Positions 1 through 8,100 of a stretch of DNA of 16,135 bases are shown here, piece by piece. A program made the translations under genes and the position numbers. Below the pieces are notes generated by a model. That model saw nothing but the letters and a program-made list of their open reading frames with translations, had not been told where the DNA came from and ran no database searches. This DNA comes from DAOVGU01 sp030637775 [NCBI: bacterium] (GTDB lineage: Bacteria; Ratteibacteria; UBA8468): positions 1 to 16,135 of the forward strand of contig DAOWFY010000121.1 in the NCBI GenBank assembly GCA_030637775.1, given 5' to 3'. Every line of letters starts with the position of its first letter. Position 1 is the first letter of the stretch.

Positions 1-114
1 CAACTTTAGGACTCTACCTAAAATATCTTCATTGCTGAACCGCTGATCTAATTTCCCTATTAACCCTTTAATATCCTTGCTTATTTTCTCCGATGGTGGT
101 ATTCTATTATTCAT
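1..114 (-). CDS. Transposase-like protein, N-terminal fragment (cut by window edge)
   Basis: An ATG at 112-114 on the minus strand opens a reading frame that runs off the left edge after 38 codons. It begins MNNRIPPSEKISKDIK and reaches NEDILGRVLKL at the edge. An AAAGGAG ribosome binding site lies about 8 nt upstream (123-129), which supports translation. The charged helical start and the ILGRVLKLG-type run resemble the N-terminus of IS256/Mutator-type transposases, but the DDE catalytic core lies outside the window, so family assignment is an inference. The strong hairpins just upstream (131-182) fit an insertion-sequence end, where such structures often stop read-through transcription into the transposase. 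It is divergent from the plus-strand operon that starts at 296. It could also be an unrelated small regulator. Confidence 0.4.
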   Translation of the reverse strand, partial: MNNRIPPSEKISKDIKGLIGKLDQRFSNEDILGRVLKL

Positions 115-130
115 TGTGAGGTCTCCTTTT

Positions 131-163
131 AGAGGGCTGTAACCCCTGTGGTTATGGCCCTCT
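131..163. repeat. Strong inverted repeat / hairpin upstream of the edge transposase
   Basis: The arms AGAGGGCTGTAACC (131-144) and GGTTATGGCCCTCT (150-163) pair over 14 bp, with two adjacent G-U wobbles, around the loop CCTGT. No T-tract follows on the plus strand. On the minus strand the hairpin is followed directly by AAAAGGAG, the ribosome binding site of the edge gene. It may control translation or read-through of the transposase, or form part of an IS end. Confidence 0.7.
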
Positions 164-165
164 CT

Positions 166-182
166 TAGGGGATTTTCCCCTA
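166..182. repeat. Second short inverted repeat adjacent to the first
   Basis: TAGGGG (166-171) and CCCCTA (177-182) form a 6-bp stem around ATTTT. It lies 2 nt from the larger hairpin, in the leader of the minus-strand edge gene. The stretch from 183 to 280 is AT-rich and holds no gene and no promoter I can place with confidence, although the plus-strand operon must be transcribed from somewhere here. Confidence 0.5.
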
Positions 183-295
183 TTAACTTCTTTTTATTCT
201 TATAGGATACCTCACGCCCTAATCTTTTTCCAGATATTTTAAGACATTACCCTTTTTATACGGTTTAAAAAGTTGAGAAAATGAAAGGAAGGCGT

Positions 296-574
296 ATGGC
301 TAAAAGTAAGGTGATTGTCACGGTAGTGGGGAAGAATCGGATAGGGGTTTTATCTGAAGTAACCACTGCCATTGCAGCCCTTGGTGGTAATATTATGGAT
401 ATTAGCCAGAAGATGCTATCCGGCTATTTCAACCTGATTATGATCGTGGATATCTCAAAGGCAAAGGTGAACCTGGCCGATTTTAAGGAAAAATTGGAGA
501 AATTGGAAGACAAAAAGGGCTACAAAATCAGCGTTCAGCATGAGAAAGTCTTCCATTATATGCACCGTATTTAA
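296..574 (+). CDS. ACT domain-containing protein, UPF0237 family
   Basis: This 92-residue protein is a single ACT-type ligand-binding domain of the UPF0237 family. ACT domains usually bind amino acids and act as regulatory modules, but the role of this stand-alone family is not established. Diagnostic stretches are GKNRIGVLSEVT near residues 12-23, the NIMDISQ loop, the GYFNLIMIVDI strand, and the C-terminal VQHEKVFHYMHRI typical of the family. I chose the ATG at 296 because AAAGGAAGG (284-292) is a good ribosome binding site for it; an upstream in-frame ATG at 281 would add only MKGRR and would consume that site. The gene ends 12 nt before the UPF0210 gene, its usual partner in many bacteria and archaea, so joint function is likely. 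Confidence 0.9.
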   Translation: MAKSKVIVTVVGKNRIGVLSEVTTAIAALGGNIMDISQKMLSGYFNLIMIVDISKAKVNLADFKEKLEKLEDKKGYKISVQHEKVFHYMHRI

Positions 575-586
575 TAAGGGGAGAAA

Positions 587-1957
587 ATGGAGATAGGTTC
601 AGAAGAGATATTGGAAACCATCCGGATGGTTGAGCTACAGAACCTGGATATTAGAGCGGTAACGATATCCATAAATCTTTTAGATTGTAGCCATTCAGAT
701 ATAAAAGATTTACAGTCTAAGATAACACAAAAAATAGTAAAATATGCCAAGAGTTTGGTTAAGGTTTGCCAGGAAATTGAATCCATCTATGGCATCCCTA
801 TTGTCAATGAACGCATTGCGGTCACGCCAATTTCTCTGGTTGGGGCCAGTTGCAATGTAAAGAATTATGTCCCGATAGCAAAAACTTTGGATGAAGCGGC
901 TAAAAAGGTAGGAGTGGACTTTATCGGTGGATTTTCTGCTTTGGTAGAGAAAGGTCTTACTAAAAGCGATCTGAAACTTATTGACTCTATTCCAGAGGCC
1001 CTTGCCTCTACCGATTTTGTCTGTAGTAGCGTTAATGTTGCGGCCACAAAGGTTGGAATAAATATGGATGCGGTGATCAGGATGGGCAGGATTATCAAGG
1101 AAACGGCTGAATTAACGGCTAAAAATAATGGTATCGGCTGCGCCAAGTTAGGTGTATTTGCTAATCTTCCCGGGGATGTTCCCTTTATGCCGGGGGCTAT
1201 CCACGGAGTTGGCCAGAGCGAATGCGTTATTAATGTTGGAGTAAGTGGTCCCGGGGTGGTGAAGTCAGTTTTGGGAAAAATGGCAGATGCCAATTTAAAT
1301 GAAATGGCAGAAGTGATAAAGAAAACCTCCTTCAAAATCACCCGTATGGGAGAATTAGTTGGAAGAGAGGTAGCAGAAAAATTGAAGGTTGAGTTTGGTA
1401 GCGTTGACCTTTCGCTTGCTCCTACCACTAAAGTGGGAGATAGTATTGCTCAGATTTTAGAGTTAATGGGTCTGGAGGTCTGTGGCACCCACGGAACAAC
1501 CGCCGCATTAGCTCTTCTTACCGATGCGGTAAAGAAGGGAGGGGCAATGGCTTCTTCCTCGATAGGAGGTTTCAGCGGCGCCTTTATCCCTGTCTGTGAG
1601 GATAGAGGGATGGTTGAGGCGGTGAGAAAAGGAGCAATTGGTCTGGATAAGTTGGAGGCAATGACATCCGTTTGCGCGGTTGGTTTAGATATGGTCGTTG
1701 TTCCCGGGAATAGTTCAGAGGAAACAATCTCGGCCATTATCGCTGATGAGATGGTTATCGGGGTGATCAATAATAAAACCACGGGAGTAAGGATTATTCC
1801 CGCTCCGGGAAAAAAGGCAGGAGAAAAAGTAAAATTTGTTGGCCACAAAGGGCTTTTAGGAGAAGGGATCGTGATGCCGGTGAATAAATATGGTGCAAAG
1901 AAGTTTATTCAGCGCGGTGGAAAAATTCCTGCCCCCTTGCGAAGCTTAGGGAATTGA
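587..1957 (+). CDS. PFL-like protein, UPF0210/DUF711 family
   Basis: The 456-residue product matches UPF0210 (DUF711) in length and sequence. Members have a barrel fold related to pyruvate formate-lyase and ribonucleotide reductase, but their reaction is unknown. Visible family segments are [11 protein letters not shown] (215-225), [12 protein letters not shown] (276-287), [11 protein letters not shown] (299-309) and [18 protein letters not shown] (325-342). These glycine-rich loops would line the active site. There is no signal peptide or membrane segment, so it is cytosolic. The start at 587 has AAGGGGAG at 576-583 as ribosome binding site. The gene follows the ACT protein by 12 nt, a conserved arrangement suggesting that the ACT subunit regulates or partners this enzyme. 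Its TGA (1955-1957) ends 2 nt before the ATG of the next gene. It appears full length and intact. Confidence 0.93.
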   Translation: MEIGSEEILETIRMVELQNLDIRAVTISINLLDCSHSDIKDLQSKITQKIVKYAKSLVKVCQEIESIYGIPIVNERIAVTPISLVGASCNVKNYVPIAKTLDEAAKKVGVDFIGGFSALVEKGLTKSDLKLIDSIPEALASTDFVCSSVNVAATKVGINMDAVIRMGRIIKETAELTAKNNGIGCAKLGVFANLPGDVPFMPGAIHGVGQSECVINVGVSGPGVVKSVLGKMADANLNEMAEVIKKTSFKITRMGELVGREVAEKLKVEFGSVDLSLAPTTKVGDSIAQILELMGLEVCGTHGTTAALALLTDAVKKGGAMASSSIGGFSGAFIPVCEDRGMVEAVRKGAIGLDKLEAMTSVCAVGLDMVVVPGNSSEETISAIIADEMVIGVINNKTTGVRIIPAPGKKAGEKVKFVGHKGLLGEGIVMPVNKYGAKKFIQRGGKIPAPLRSLGN

Positions 1958-1959
1958 AA

Positions 1960-2885
1960 ATGAACCATCGAGAAAGAGTTTTAGCCTCCTTGCAGCATAA
2001 AGAGCCGGATAGAATCCCCATAGATTTAGGGGGGATGGATTCTACCGGAATTGTGGGTATAGCCTATAACAGGCTCAAGAAATATTTAGGAATAAAAGGA
2101 GGGAGAACCCAGATTTTTGACCCAATTAATCCACCTTTATCGAGACCTTTGACTATCCCTCCTATTGGGATGAAAATTACTCAGATTTAGAAAGGAAAAC
2201 AAAACATCTTTATGAAAATACCGACTATACTTTGATGGGAAATTTTGCCCCGCACATCTTCGCTGCGGGTTAGATATTAGGAGGATTTAAGCAATTTATG
2301 GTTGACCTGATCAGCAATCAGAAAATTGCTCGATGTATTATGGAAAATTTAGTTAACACCTTTATTGAAAGATTTAACAGATATAACGCGGCTATTGGAA
2401 AGTATATTCAGATTATCAACGTTAATGATGATTTGGGTATGCAGGATGGACCCCAGATTTCGCCAGCATCATACCGAAAAATGGTCAAACCCTATCAAAA
2501 AAGGCTTTATCAACATATCAAGAAAAATTCAAACCTTTACCTTTTTCTCCATACCGATGGCTCGGTTTACGAATTCATCCCCGACTTTATTGAGATGGGA
2601 GTTGATATTCTCAACCCGGTTCAGTTTACTGCCAAGGATATGGGACTTGAAAAATTAAAAAAAGAGTTTGGTAGAGATATAAGTTTCTGGGGAGGGGGCT
2701 GCGATACGCAAAATGCTCTTCCTTCCGCTACTCCTCAGGAGGTCAAAAAACATGTAAGGGAATGCATATCTATTCTTGCCCCTGGTGGAGGGTTTGTTTT
2801 TAACCAGATACATAATATCCAGGCCGATGTTCCCCCGGAGAATATCATGGCGATGTATGAAGCGGTGAAGGAATATAGTTATTGA
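1960..2885 (+). pseudogene. Decayed uroporphyrinogen decarboxylase-like (MtaA/CmuA-type) methyltransferase gene
   Basis: The 5' part starts at ATG 1960 with MNHRERVLASLQHKEPDRIPID, the classic N-terminus of URO-D-superfamily corrinoid methyltransferase-like proteins. It runs on until TAG at 2188. From 2166 the homologous reading continues in another frame (WDENYSDLERKTKHLYENTDY), meets an in-frame TAG at 2271-2273, and then runs open to TGA at 2883-2885 with NVNDDLGMQ, FLHTDGSVYEF, FWGGGCDTQ and PPENIMAMYEAV. I see three lesions. First, a block of perhaps 60-100 codons seems missing near 2113-2130, where IFDP is joined directly to INPPLS. Second, there is a frameshift near 2160-2166. Third, there is the TAG, which falls where relatives often have Gln, so a CAG-to-TAG change is the simple explanation. 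Intact members have about 340-390 residues; about 308 codons remain. The family reads or transfers methyl groups; the substrate here is unknown. An ATG at 2298 could still yield a 195-residue C-terminal fragment. Confidence 0.8.
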
Positions 2886-2901
2886 AAAAAGAGGAAAACC
2901 T

Positions 2902-4137
2902 ATGCCTTTAGATAAGATAGAGAAATGGGTATCGGAAAGATTAGTCCAGCTTGAGGAAAAAGGCAGCCTTAAAGGTAAAGAATTGGTAATAAGAGAGATA
3001 AAGAAATCTTCAGGAACCAGAGGTTCGAGATATTTTGTGGAAGGCGAGGGTGATAAAGAGTTTATGAAGATGAACTCCAACTCTTACCTGGGGATGTCCT
3101 TAAAGAAAGAGGTAATAGAAGCGGAGAAGGAGGCGACAGAAAAATTTGGGGTAGGACCGGGAGCGGTGCGTTTCATCCACGGGACCTTTAAACCCCATGT
3201 AGAGTTAGAAAAAAGGTTAGCCGAGTTTCACCAAAGGGAAGCCTGTATGCTCTTTAGTTCGGCATACGCTGCCGTCTGCGGGATTCTCTCCCCTCTGATT
3301 TCTCCCGAGACGATAGTAATAAGTGATGAACTGAATCATAACTGTATCATTAATGGTCTTAGACTTTCTAAACCAAAGGACAAGAAAATATATGCTCATT
3401 TAAATATGAAGGAGTTGAAGAATAAGATAGAAGAATGTTTAGGAAATTGCCAACGGGTTATCATCGTCACCGATGGAGTATTCAGTATGAGAGGAGATTA
3501 CCCTGACCTTAAAGAATTGATGAATTTAGCTAAAAAATACCACCCCGAATTTAAGGAAGGTGTTTTTACCATTGTGGACGATTCCCATGGGGTAGGTGCC
3601 TTTGGAGAGAGAGGAAGAGGCACCTGTGAGGTCACCGGCGAAGATGGGGTGGATATATTAGTCTCTACTTTGGGTAAGGCATTGGGAGTAAATGGGGGGT
3701 ATGTGGTAACCAATACCAAAATCGTGGAATACCTGAGGGAAACCGCTCCCTTTTATATCTACTCTAATCCTATTACCCCCTCAGAAGCAAGCGCCGCCAT
3801 AAAAGCCCTGGAAATTCTGGATAGCGAAAAGGGCCAGAAGATGCTACGTAATTTGAAGGAAATGACCCTTTATTTTAAGGAAGGACTGATTAATCTGGGG
3901 TATGAGACGATAAGAGGAGAGCACCCTATTGTCGCACTGATAGTGCGGGATACGCAGGAGACAATAAAATTGGTCAATTACCTCAAAGAGCGGGGAATCT
4001 TAGCGGTGGGTTTGAAATACCCGGTAGTTCCCCGAGGCGATGAATGTATCAGATTCCAGATCTCCGCCGACCATACCAGAGATGATTTAGATTGTGTGCT
4101 CGGCGTTTTAGGAGCAAAAAAATGGAAGGAAAATTAG
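2902..4137 (+). CDS. PLP-dependent alpha-oxoamine synthase, glycine C-acetyltransferase (KBL)-like
   Basis: This is a 411-residue cytosolic fold-type I PLP enzyme of the alpha-oxoamine synthase family (KBL, BioF, HemA, serine palmitoyltransferase), which condenses an amino acid with an acyl-CoA. Expected residues are present: the RFIHGT segment (90-95), DELNH with His146 to stack on the cofactor, DGVFSMRGDYPDL (191-203), DDSHGVG with Asp226 and His229, the PLP-binding Lys259 in STLGKALG, and Arg384 in CIRFQISA for the substrate carboxylate. Length is normal, with an N-terminal extension of about 50 residues before the core. The LGKALG motif is closer to KBL than to serine palmitoyltransferase. 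The start at 2902 has GAGG at 2891-2894, 17 nt after the broken methyltransferase gene. Its 3' end overlaps the SDR gene by 16 nt, implying coupled synthesis. The acyl-CoA and amino acid used cannot be read from the sequence. Confidence 0.88.
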   Translation: MPLDKIEKWVSERLVQLEEKGSLKGKELVIREIKKSSGTRGSRYFVEGEGDKEFMKMNSNSYLGMSLKKEVIEAEKEATEKFGVGPGAVRFIHGTFKPHVELEKRLAEFHQREACMLFSSAYAAVCGILSPLISPETIVISDELNHNCIINGLRLSKPKDKKIYAHLNMKELKNKIEECLGNCQRVIIVTDGVFSMRGDYPDLKELMNLAKKYHPEFKEGVFTIVDDSHGVGAFGERGRGTCEVTGEDGVDILVSTLGKALGVNGGYVVTNTKIVEYLRETAPFYIYSNPITPSEASAAIKALEILDSEKGQKMLRNLKEMTLYFKEGLINLGYETIRGEHPIVALIVRDTQETIKLVNYLKERGILAVGLKYPVVPRGDECIRFQISADHTRDDLDCVLGVLGAKKWKEN

Positions 4138-4877
4138 AGGGAAAGGTAGCCATTGTCACCGGAGCGGCTCAGGGAATGGGGGAATCGGTGGCTAAACTTT
4201 TTGCTCAGGAAAGGGCTGAAGTTGTTGTCAATGATATCAATGAGGAAAAAGCAAAGAAAGTAGCGGGGGAAATTAAATCCCAGGGTAAAGAAGCGTTAGC
4301 CATCAGAGCGGATGTAAGCAACGGCAAAGAAGTTTCCCAGCTGGTAGAGAAAACTGTTGAAGAATTTGGCACGATTCATATCCTCATTAATAATGCCGGG
4401 ATTCTGAGGTCAAGCAAGGTGGATGAAATCGGTGAGGAGGAATGGAATTTGGTAATTAATGTTAACTTAAAGGGAACATTTCTTTGCTCCAAGGCGGTTC
4501 TCCCGATAATGAAGAAAAATAGGTATGGAAGGATAGTTAATTTTTCCTCCTCGGCGGGAAGAAGTGTGAGCACCTTAGGCGGCGCCCATTATACCGCGGC
4601 CAAAGCCGGAATCCTTGGCTTTACCCGACAATTGGCAAAGGAGGTAGCCGCTGATGGAATTAATGTGAATGCTGTATGCCCTGGTCTCATTGATACCGAG
4701 ATGGTGGGAGCAAACTGCCCTCCGGAGAAATTAAGGGATTACGAGAGAAGTTTTCCTATTCCTCGCTTGGGAAAACCGGAAGAGGTGGCGAGTCTGGTTC
4801 TTTTTTTAGTTTCCGATAGAGCCTCCTATATTACCGGCGCCTCCTTAGATATCAATGGTGGCGACCTGATGATTTAA
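4122..4877 (+). CDS. Short-chain dehydrogenase/reductase (FabG-like, probably NAD-dependent)
   Basis: This classical SDR has 251 residues. It has the dinucleotide motif TGAAQGMG (13-20), NNAG (90-93), Asn115 in NVNLKG, and the catalytic set Ser144, Tyr157 and Lys161 (YTAAK). It ends in the usual ITGASLDINGGDLMI. Asp38 at the end of the second strand (VVVNDIN) favours NAD(H) over NADP(H), unlike typical fatty-acid-synthesis FabG. I chose ATG 4122 because TAGGAG (4109-4114) lies 7 nt upstream and MEGKLEGKVAIVTG is a normal SDR start; in-frame codons further upstream belong to the preceding gene. The 16-nt overlap with the oxoamine synthase suggests that it acts on that enzyme's keto product or a related compound, but other hydroxy/keto substrates are possible. 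It is the last gene of the plus-strand operon, before a terminator. Confidence 0.9.
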   Translation: MEGKLEGKVAIVTGAAQGMGESVAKLFAQERAEVVVNDINEEKAKKVAGEIKSQGKEALAIRADVSNGKEVSQLVEKTVEEFGTIHILINNAGILRSSKVDEIGEEEWNLVINVNLKGTFLCSKAVLPIMKKNRYGRIVNFSSSAGRSVSTLGGAHYTAAKAGILGFTRQLAKEVAADGINVNAVCPGLIDTEMVGANCPPEKLRDYERSFPIPRLGKPEEVASLVLFLVSDRASYITGASLDINGGDLMI

Positions 4878-4904
4878 TAGAGCTAACATATTCATATTAT
4901 TTTA

Positions 4905-4913
4905 TGCTATAAT
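4905..4913 (+). promoter_or_regulatory. Candidate extended -10 promoter element
   Basis: TGCTATAAT is a perfect extended -10 (TGnTATAAT), placed 28 nt after the SDR stop. No good -35 is visible upstream, as expected for extended -10 promoters. It would start a transcript around 4920, within the terminator stem, and lead to the AAGGAGG at 4946-4952. It may be the surviving promoter of the truncated frame that begins at 4957. Confidence 0.35.
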
Positions 4914-4940
4914 GGTTACTACAAAATAGTAGCCATTTTT
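4912..4940 (+). terminator. Rho-independent terminator of the plus-strand operon
   Basis: ATGGTTACTA (4912-4921) pairs with TAGTAGCCAT (4927-4936) in a 10-bp stem with one G-U pair and loop CAAAA, followed by a T-run to 4940. It lies 34 nt after the SDR stop, which fits the end of the operon. Confidence 0.75.
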
Positions 4941-4956
4941 ACTATAAGGAGGCTTC

Positions 4957-5001
4957 GTGCTCAGGTATATTTATCGGCGTTTCCTTCATTTCTTCCCTTA
5001 G
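4957..5001 (+). pseudogene. Possible relic: start of a DppB/OppB-type permease gene
   Basis: A textbook AAGGAGG (4946-4952) sits 4 nt before GTG at 4957, which opens only 14 codons (VLRYIYRRFLHFFP) before TAG at 4999. The pattern LRYIxRRxLxFxP closely resembles the N-terminus of peptide/nickel ABC transporter permeases of the DppB family. Nothing downstream continues the protein in any frame I checked, so this may be the 5' stump of a deleted gene. With so few residues, chance or a short leader peptide cannot be excluded. Confidence 0.3.
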
Positions 5002-5198
5002 TCATCTGAGCCCGTTCAATAGAACTAAATCGGTGGGCATCAACGGGTTAAAACCACATCTTCTTCTCCCTTCACTGCAACTACCTAAATCTTCAAAATT
5101 GGTAGCTTGCTCAAGGATATAGAAAAATCCTCTTCCGAAAACCCCTAAAAATCGATCCATTTTTGCTCTTTTCGTATCTATATGGTGTTAGACGATAA
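5002..5198. other. Intergenic stretch between convergent gene blocks
   Basis: I recognise no gene here. There is an inverted repeat, AGCCCGTT (5009-5016) with AACGGGTT (5042-5049), around a 25-nt spacer. The rest is AT-rich. A weak AT-only palindrome near 5147-5164 and a 5-bp stem around 5115-5133 are the only candidates for stopping minus-strand transcription, and neither is convincing. Confidence 0.5.
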
Positions 5199-8100
5199 TC
5201 ACTCGAATATCATTTCCCACCACTCGCTATAATTCTCCCATACGCCGTATTTGCTTATTGGAATACTTGCTGAATATTCTACTCGGTCAAGATAAATTGA
5301 GCTCTCGCATCTGGCAAATGCAATCATCCATCTGTCCCCTTTTTGTGGAAAAGGCGATATATTCCTGAAAGTGAAATTTTTTAATGGAATCTTTATTTCA
5401 ATTGACCAGTATTTATCTTTGTCTGACCAGTCATTAATTGTTCCATCTACATGGAAAGCACACAAAAGTCCTTTAGCATTCCATGCTTTCCTTGTCACCA
5501 CTCTATATCCTGAGGTGTTGGGCAAGCCTCGTTTATCCAGGCCATCCCATATTGTACCCAAAGGACTAAATTCAAATTCATATATGAATCTTTTAGCTGT
5601 ATTCGGTCTTACAAATACTTCAAAAGCGTCTTCATTATATATTGGATCATCTCGTTGTGTGAGATTTCCTACAATATCCTCATCATACATCTTTGCCCCA
5701 AAATACAAATACTCATTATCCCACATAGAATATACTTTTGTTTGATACTTGGCATGTCCCAATTTCTTAGACTTAAAAAATGTCTCGGTAATCAGCTTGT
5801 CTTTCCAGATAGCATCGTTTAGCTTTCCATCAAAAATTAGTTCTCCATCTTTTCTGTGGCAGACAGATACGTTCTGTTGTTCATCTGCGTGAGTTGTGCT
5901 AACGAAGGAGACTCTAAACATTTTGGTGTCTGAACACCCGGTGGCAACATCACGCACTTCTATTTTCCAATTCCCAGTTTTGTCATTCAGTGCTAATGGA
6001 ATTATCCCTTCAGCTTTGCCCATGTCCAGATTAATGTTTCGGCAATAATGTCTTTGCATATTTCCTTCAGGGTCAAATACTTCAATTCGTATAACATGAC
6101 GGTCAGAGGTTTTCATGGTTATAGAATATAAAAGCTCTTCGCCTAATGATGCCTCTGATTTCATCTGCAGTTTTAATCCTGACACTTTCTCTGGCAGTAT
6201 AGCCCATAACCCCGCCATACCAGGCTTCAAGTTTGTTTTTATCTTGTCACTATATCCGGAAAATCTCCCGGCGCGAACGTCATAAACATATCCTATGGCC
6301 GGAAGTATTATTTGAGCTTTCTGCCTTTTTATCTTTGGAGAATGGTGTCTGAGTAAACCCACATATTTCATATTTCCATCCGTAAATATTGCCAGCTCTC
6401 CTTCATAAACTTCTCCTGTGCTTGTTGTAACATAAAATTCAGGTTTTATGCTTAATTCTTTCAATCTTTTTGCGAAAAGTGCTCTCATGGCTGAAGCATC
6501 GGTATTGCCACTCTTATATCTTGAGATATCTCTGCCTATGACCACTGCCCTTTCTCCAATGAACCTTTCCCATTTCGAATCCTCAATTGGCTTTCCATGC
6601 TCATCATAGATGCCTGGTACTATATCAGCAATAACCTTCCCACCATGTTCTACAAATGAACAAATCTGCTCTTTTTCCTGGCCGGAAAGTGCTATGGAAC
6701 AGGGAAGTATCAGCAGTCTATAATTCTCCCTCTCCAGAATACCTTGTTTCAATTGTTCATAAGAAATAAATCTATATTGATAATTTAGATCTTCCAGGAT
6801 CCTGATAAAATCATATTGGCTATCATTGGGATTGCCGTATTTTGAATAATATGTTGCTGCATGTAAACTTGGCTGGGAATACAAAATTGCTATTCCTCCT
6901 GAATCACGTCTGCATCCAAGTAGAAGTTTGCCTATCCCTGATTTTATCTCCAATGCTTCTTCGGAACTTGCCTTAAGTATTGGAAAAGGCTTGAATGAAG
7001 CAGGATTCATTGCGTCCTCAGCCTGAACGTTGCTGGTAAATGATGTAATAGTATTAAACCACCAGATGCTGTTCATTTCATGGAAAAGCACATACCATGG
7101 CTCCCAATGGGCATATTCAACAAACCTTGTTAAATGATTATACCCCCCATACCATCTGCCTGTCCTTGCTTCCTCCCTATGGAATGACCTCAATATCTCT
7201 GCCTGCAAATGGTCTGGATATATTCCCCATAAGTCTAAAACTCGGGATAACTTCCACCAGTCATACCCGGTAAAACTTGTTATGTCAAAACCCCCATCAA
7301 ATCCGACCAGAGCATCCGGATCTATGCCTTTGATTGTTTCTTTCCCTGTCTTATGAATATTTAAAAATACATTCTCCATATGCATCCTGAAATCCACCCA
7401 TCTGGCTGGCTGGTTTAGTTTTCTTGCCTCTTCTAAAGGGATAGGTTCTATCTCATCCCATGAATTATAAGCTGTATCCCATTCCCTATTTAAGGCTTCA
7501 ATGTTTTTGTAAATCCTTTTTATATACTCCCTGAAACCGTCTTTGCAACTTTTAGAAAAACATACTTCGTGGTCATTTATTGACAAATCATTCTCATCTC
7601 CCAGGGAATAAGCGACTGGCGCAAAGGGACTGGTTGCCTGTGCTATTTTTCTTAATCTTTCTTGCTGAGCTTCTATATATTTCTGATTACTCAAGCAGGA
7701 CATTCTCTCATGGCACGGTCCTTTAGTTGTCTTACCTATTGCGTAGCGGGTCATGTATGGTATTATATGAAAGCCTGCTGTTGCAGCTGCCCATGATTGC
7801 ATCCATGATGTTCTATAACCTCCATAAGAACTATCAACTCCAAGTTTATATAATTCCCTGCGTGCATAGTGCCAGAGATATTCATTGGGAAAGATCCCCC
7901 AGCACACAAAACCAAAGTCGTCTCTTGGATAAAAAACTTTCACAGGAATGAAAGTCTCAAAACGGCTTAATTTCTGCTTATTGTTATAAAGAACGACTTT
8001 AGCCTTTATCAGGTTGCTCAAAGGATGCGATAGGACAATTTCAGTTTTAGCTGTATCTCTATCCGGCAGGATATTCTCACTTATATCAGCAATAAGTCTT

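Noticed and set aside
281-295. Upstream ATG start for the ACT protein
   Set aside because: It would place the ribosome binding site of the better start at 296 inside the coding region and add five residues absent from family members.
865-1428. Long minus-strand open frame inside the UPF0210 gene
   Set aside because: It is antisense to a clearly conserved protein, has no plausible ribosome binding site, and its translation is low-complexity and unlike known families.
1450-1848. Second minus-strand open frame inside the UPF0210 gene
   Set aside because: It is antisense to conserved UPF0210 motifs and is explained by codon bias of the real gene.
2365-2658. Plus-strand open frame within the methyltransferase-like pseudogene
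   Set aside because: It overlaps the frame that carries the recognisable family motifs and shows no family features itself.
2655-3080. Minus-strand open frame across the pseudogene/oxoamine synthase junction
   Set aside because: It is antisense to two recognisable coding segments and has no supporting signals.
5147-5164. AT-rich palindrome as terminator of the minus-strand block
   Set aside because: The stem is only about six A-T pairs and too weak to call a terminator.
5371-5745. Plus-strand open frame inside the 1392-residue protein gene
   Set aside because: It is antisense to the CBM9-like domain and has no ribosome binding site or family resemblance.
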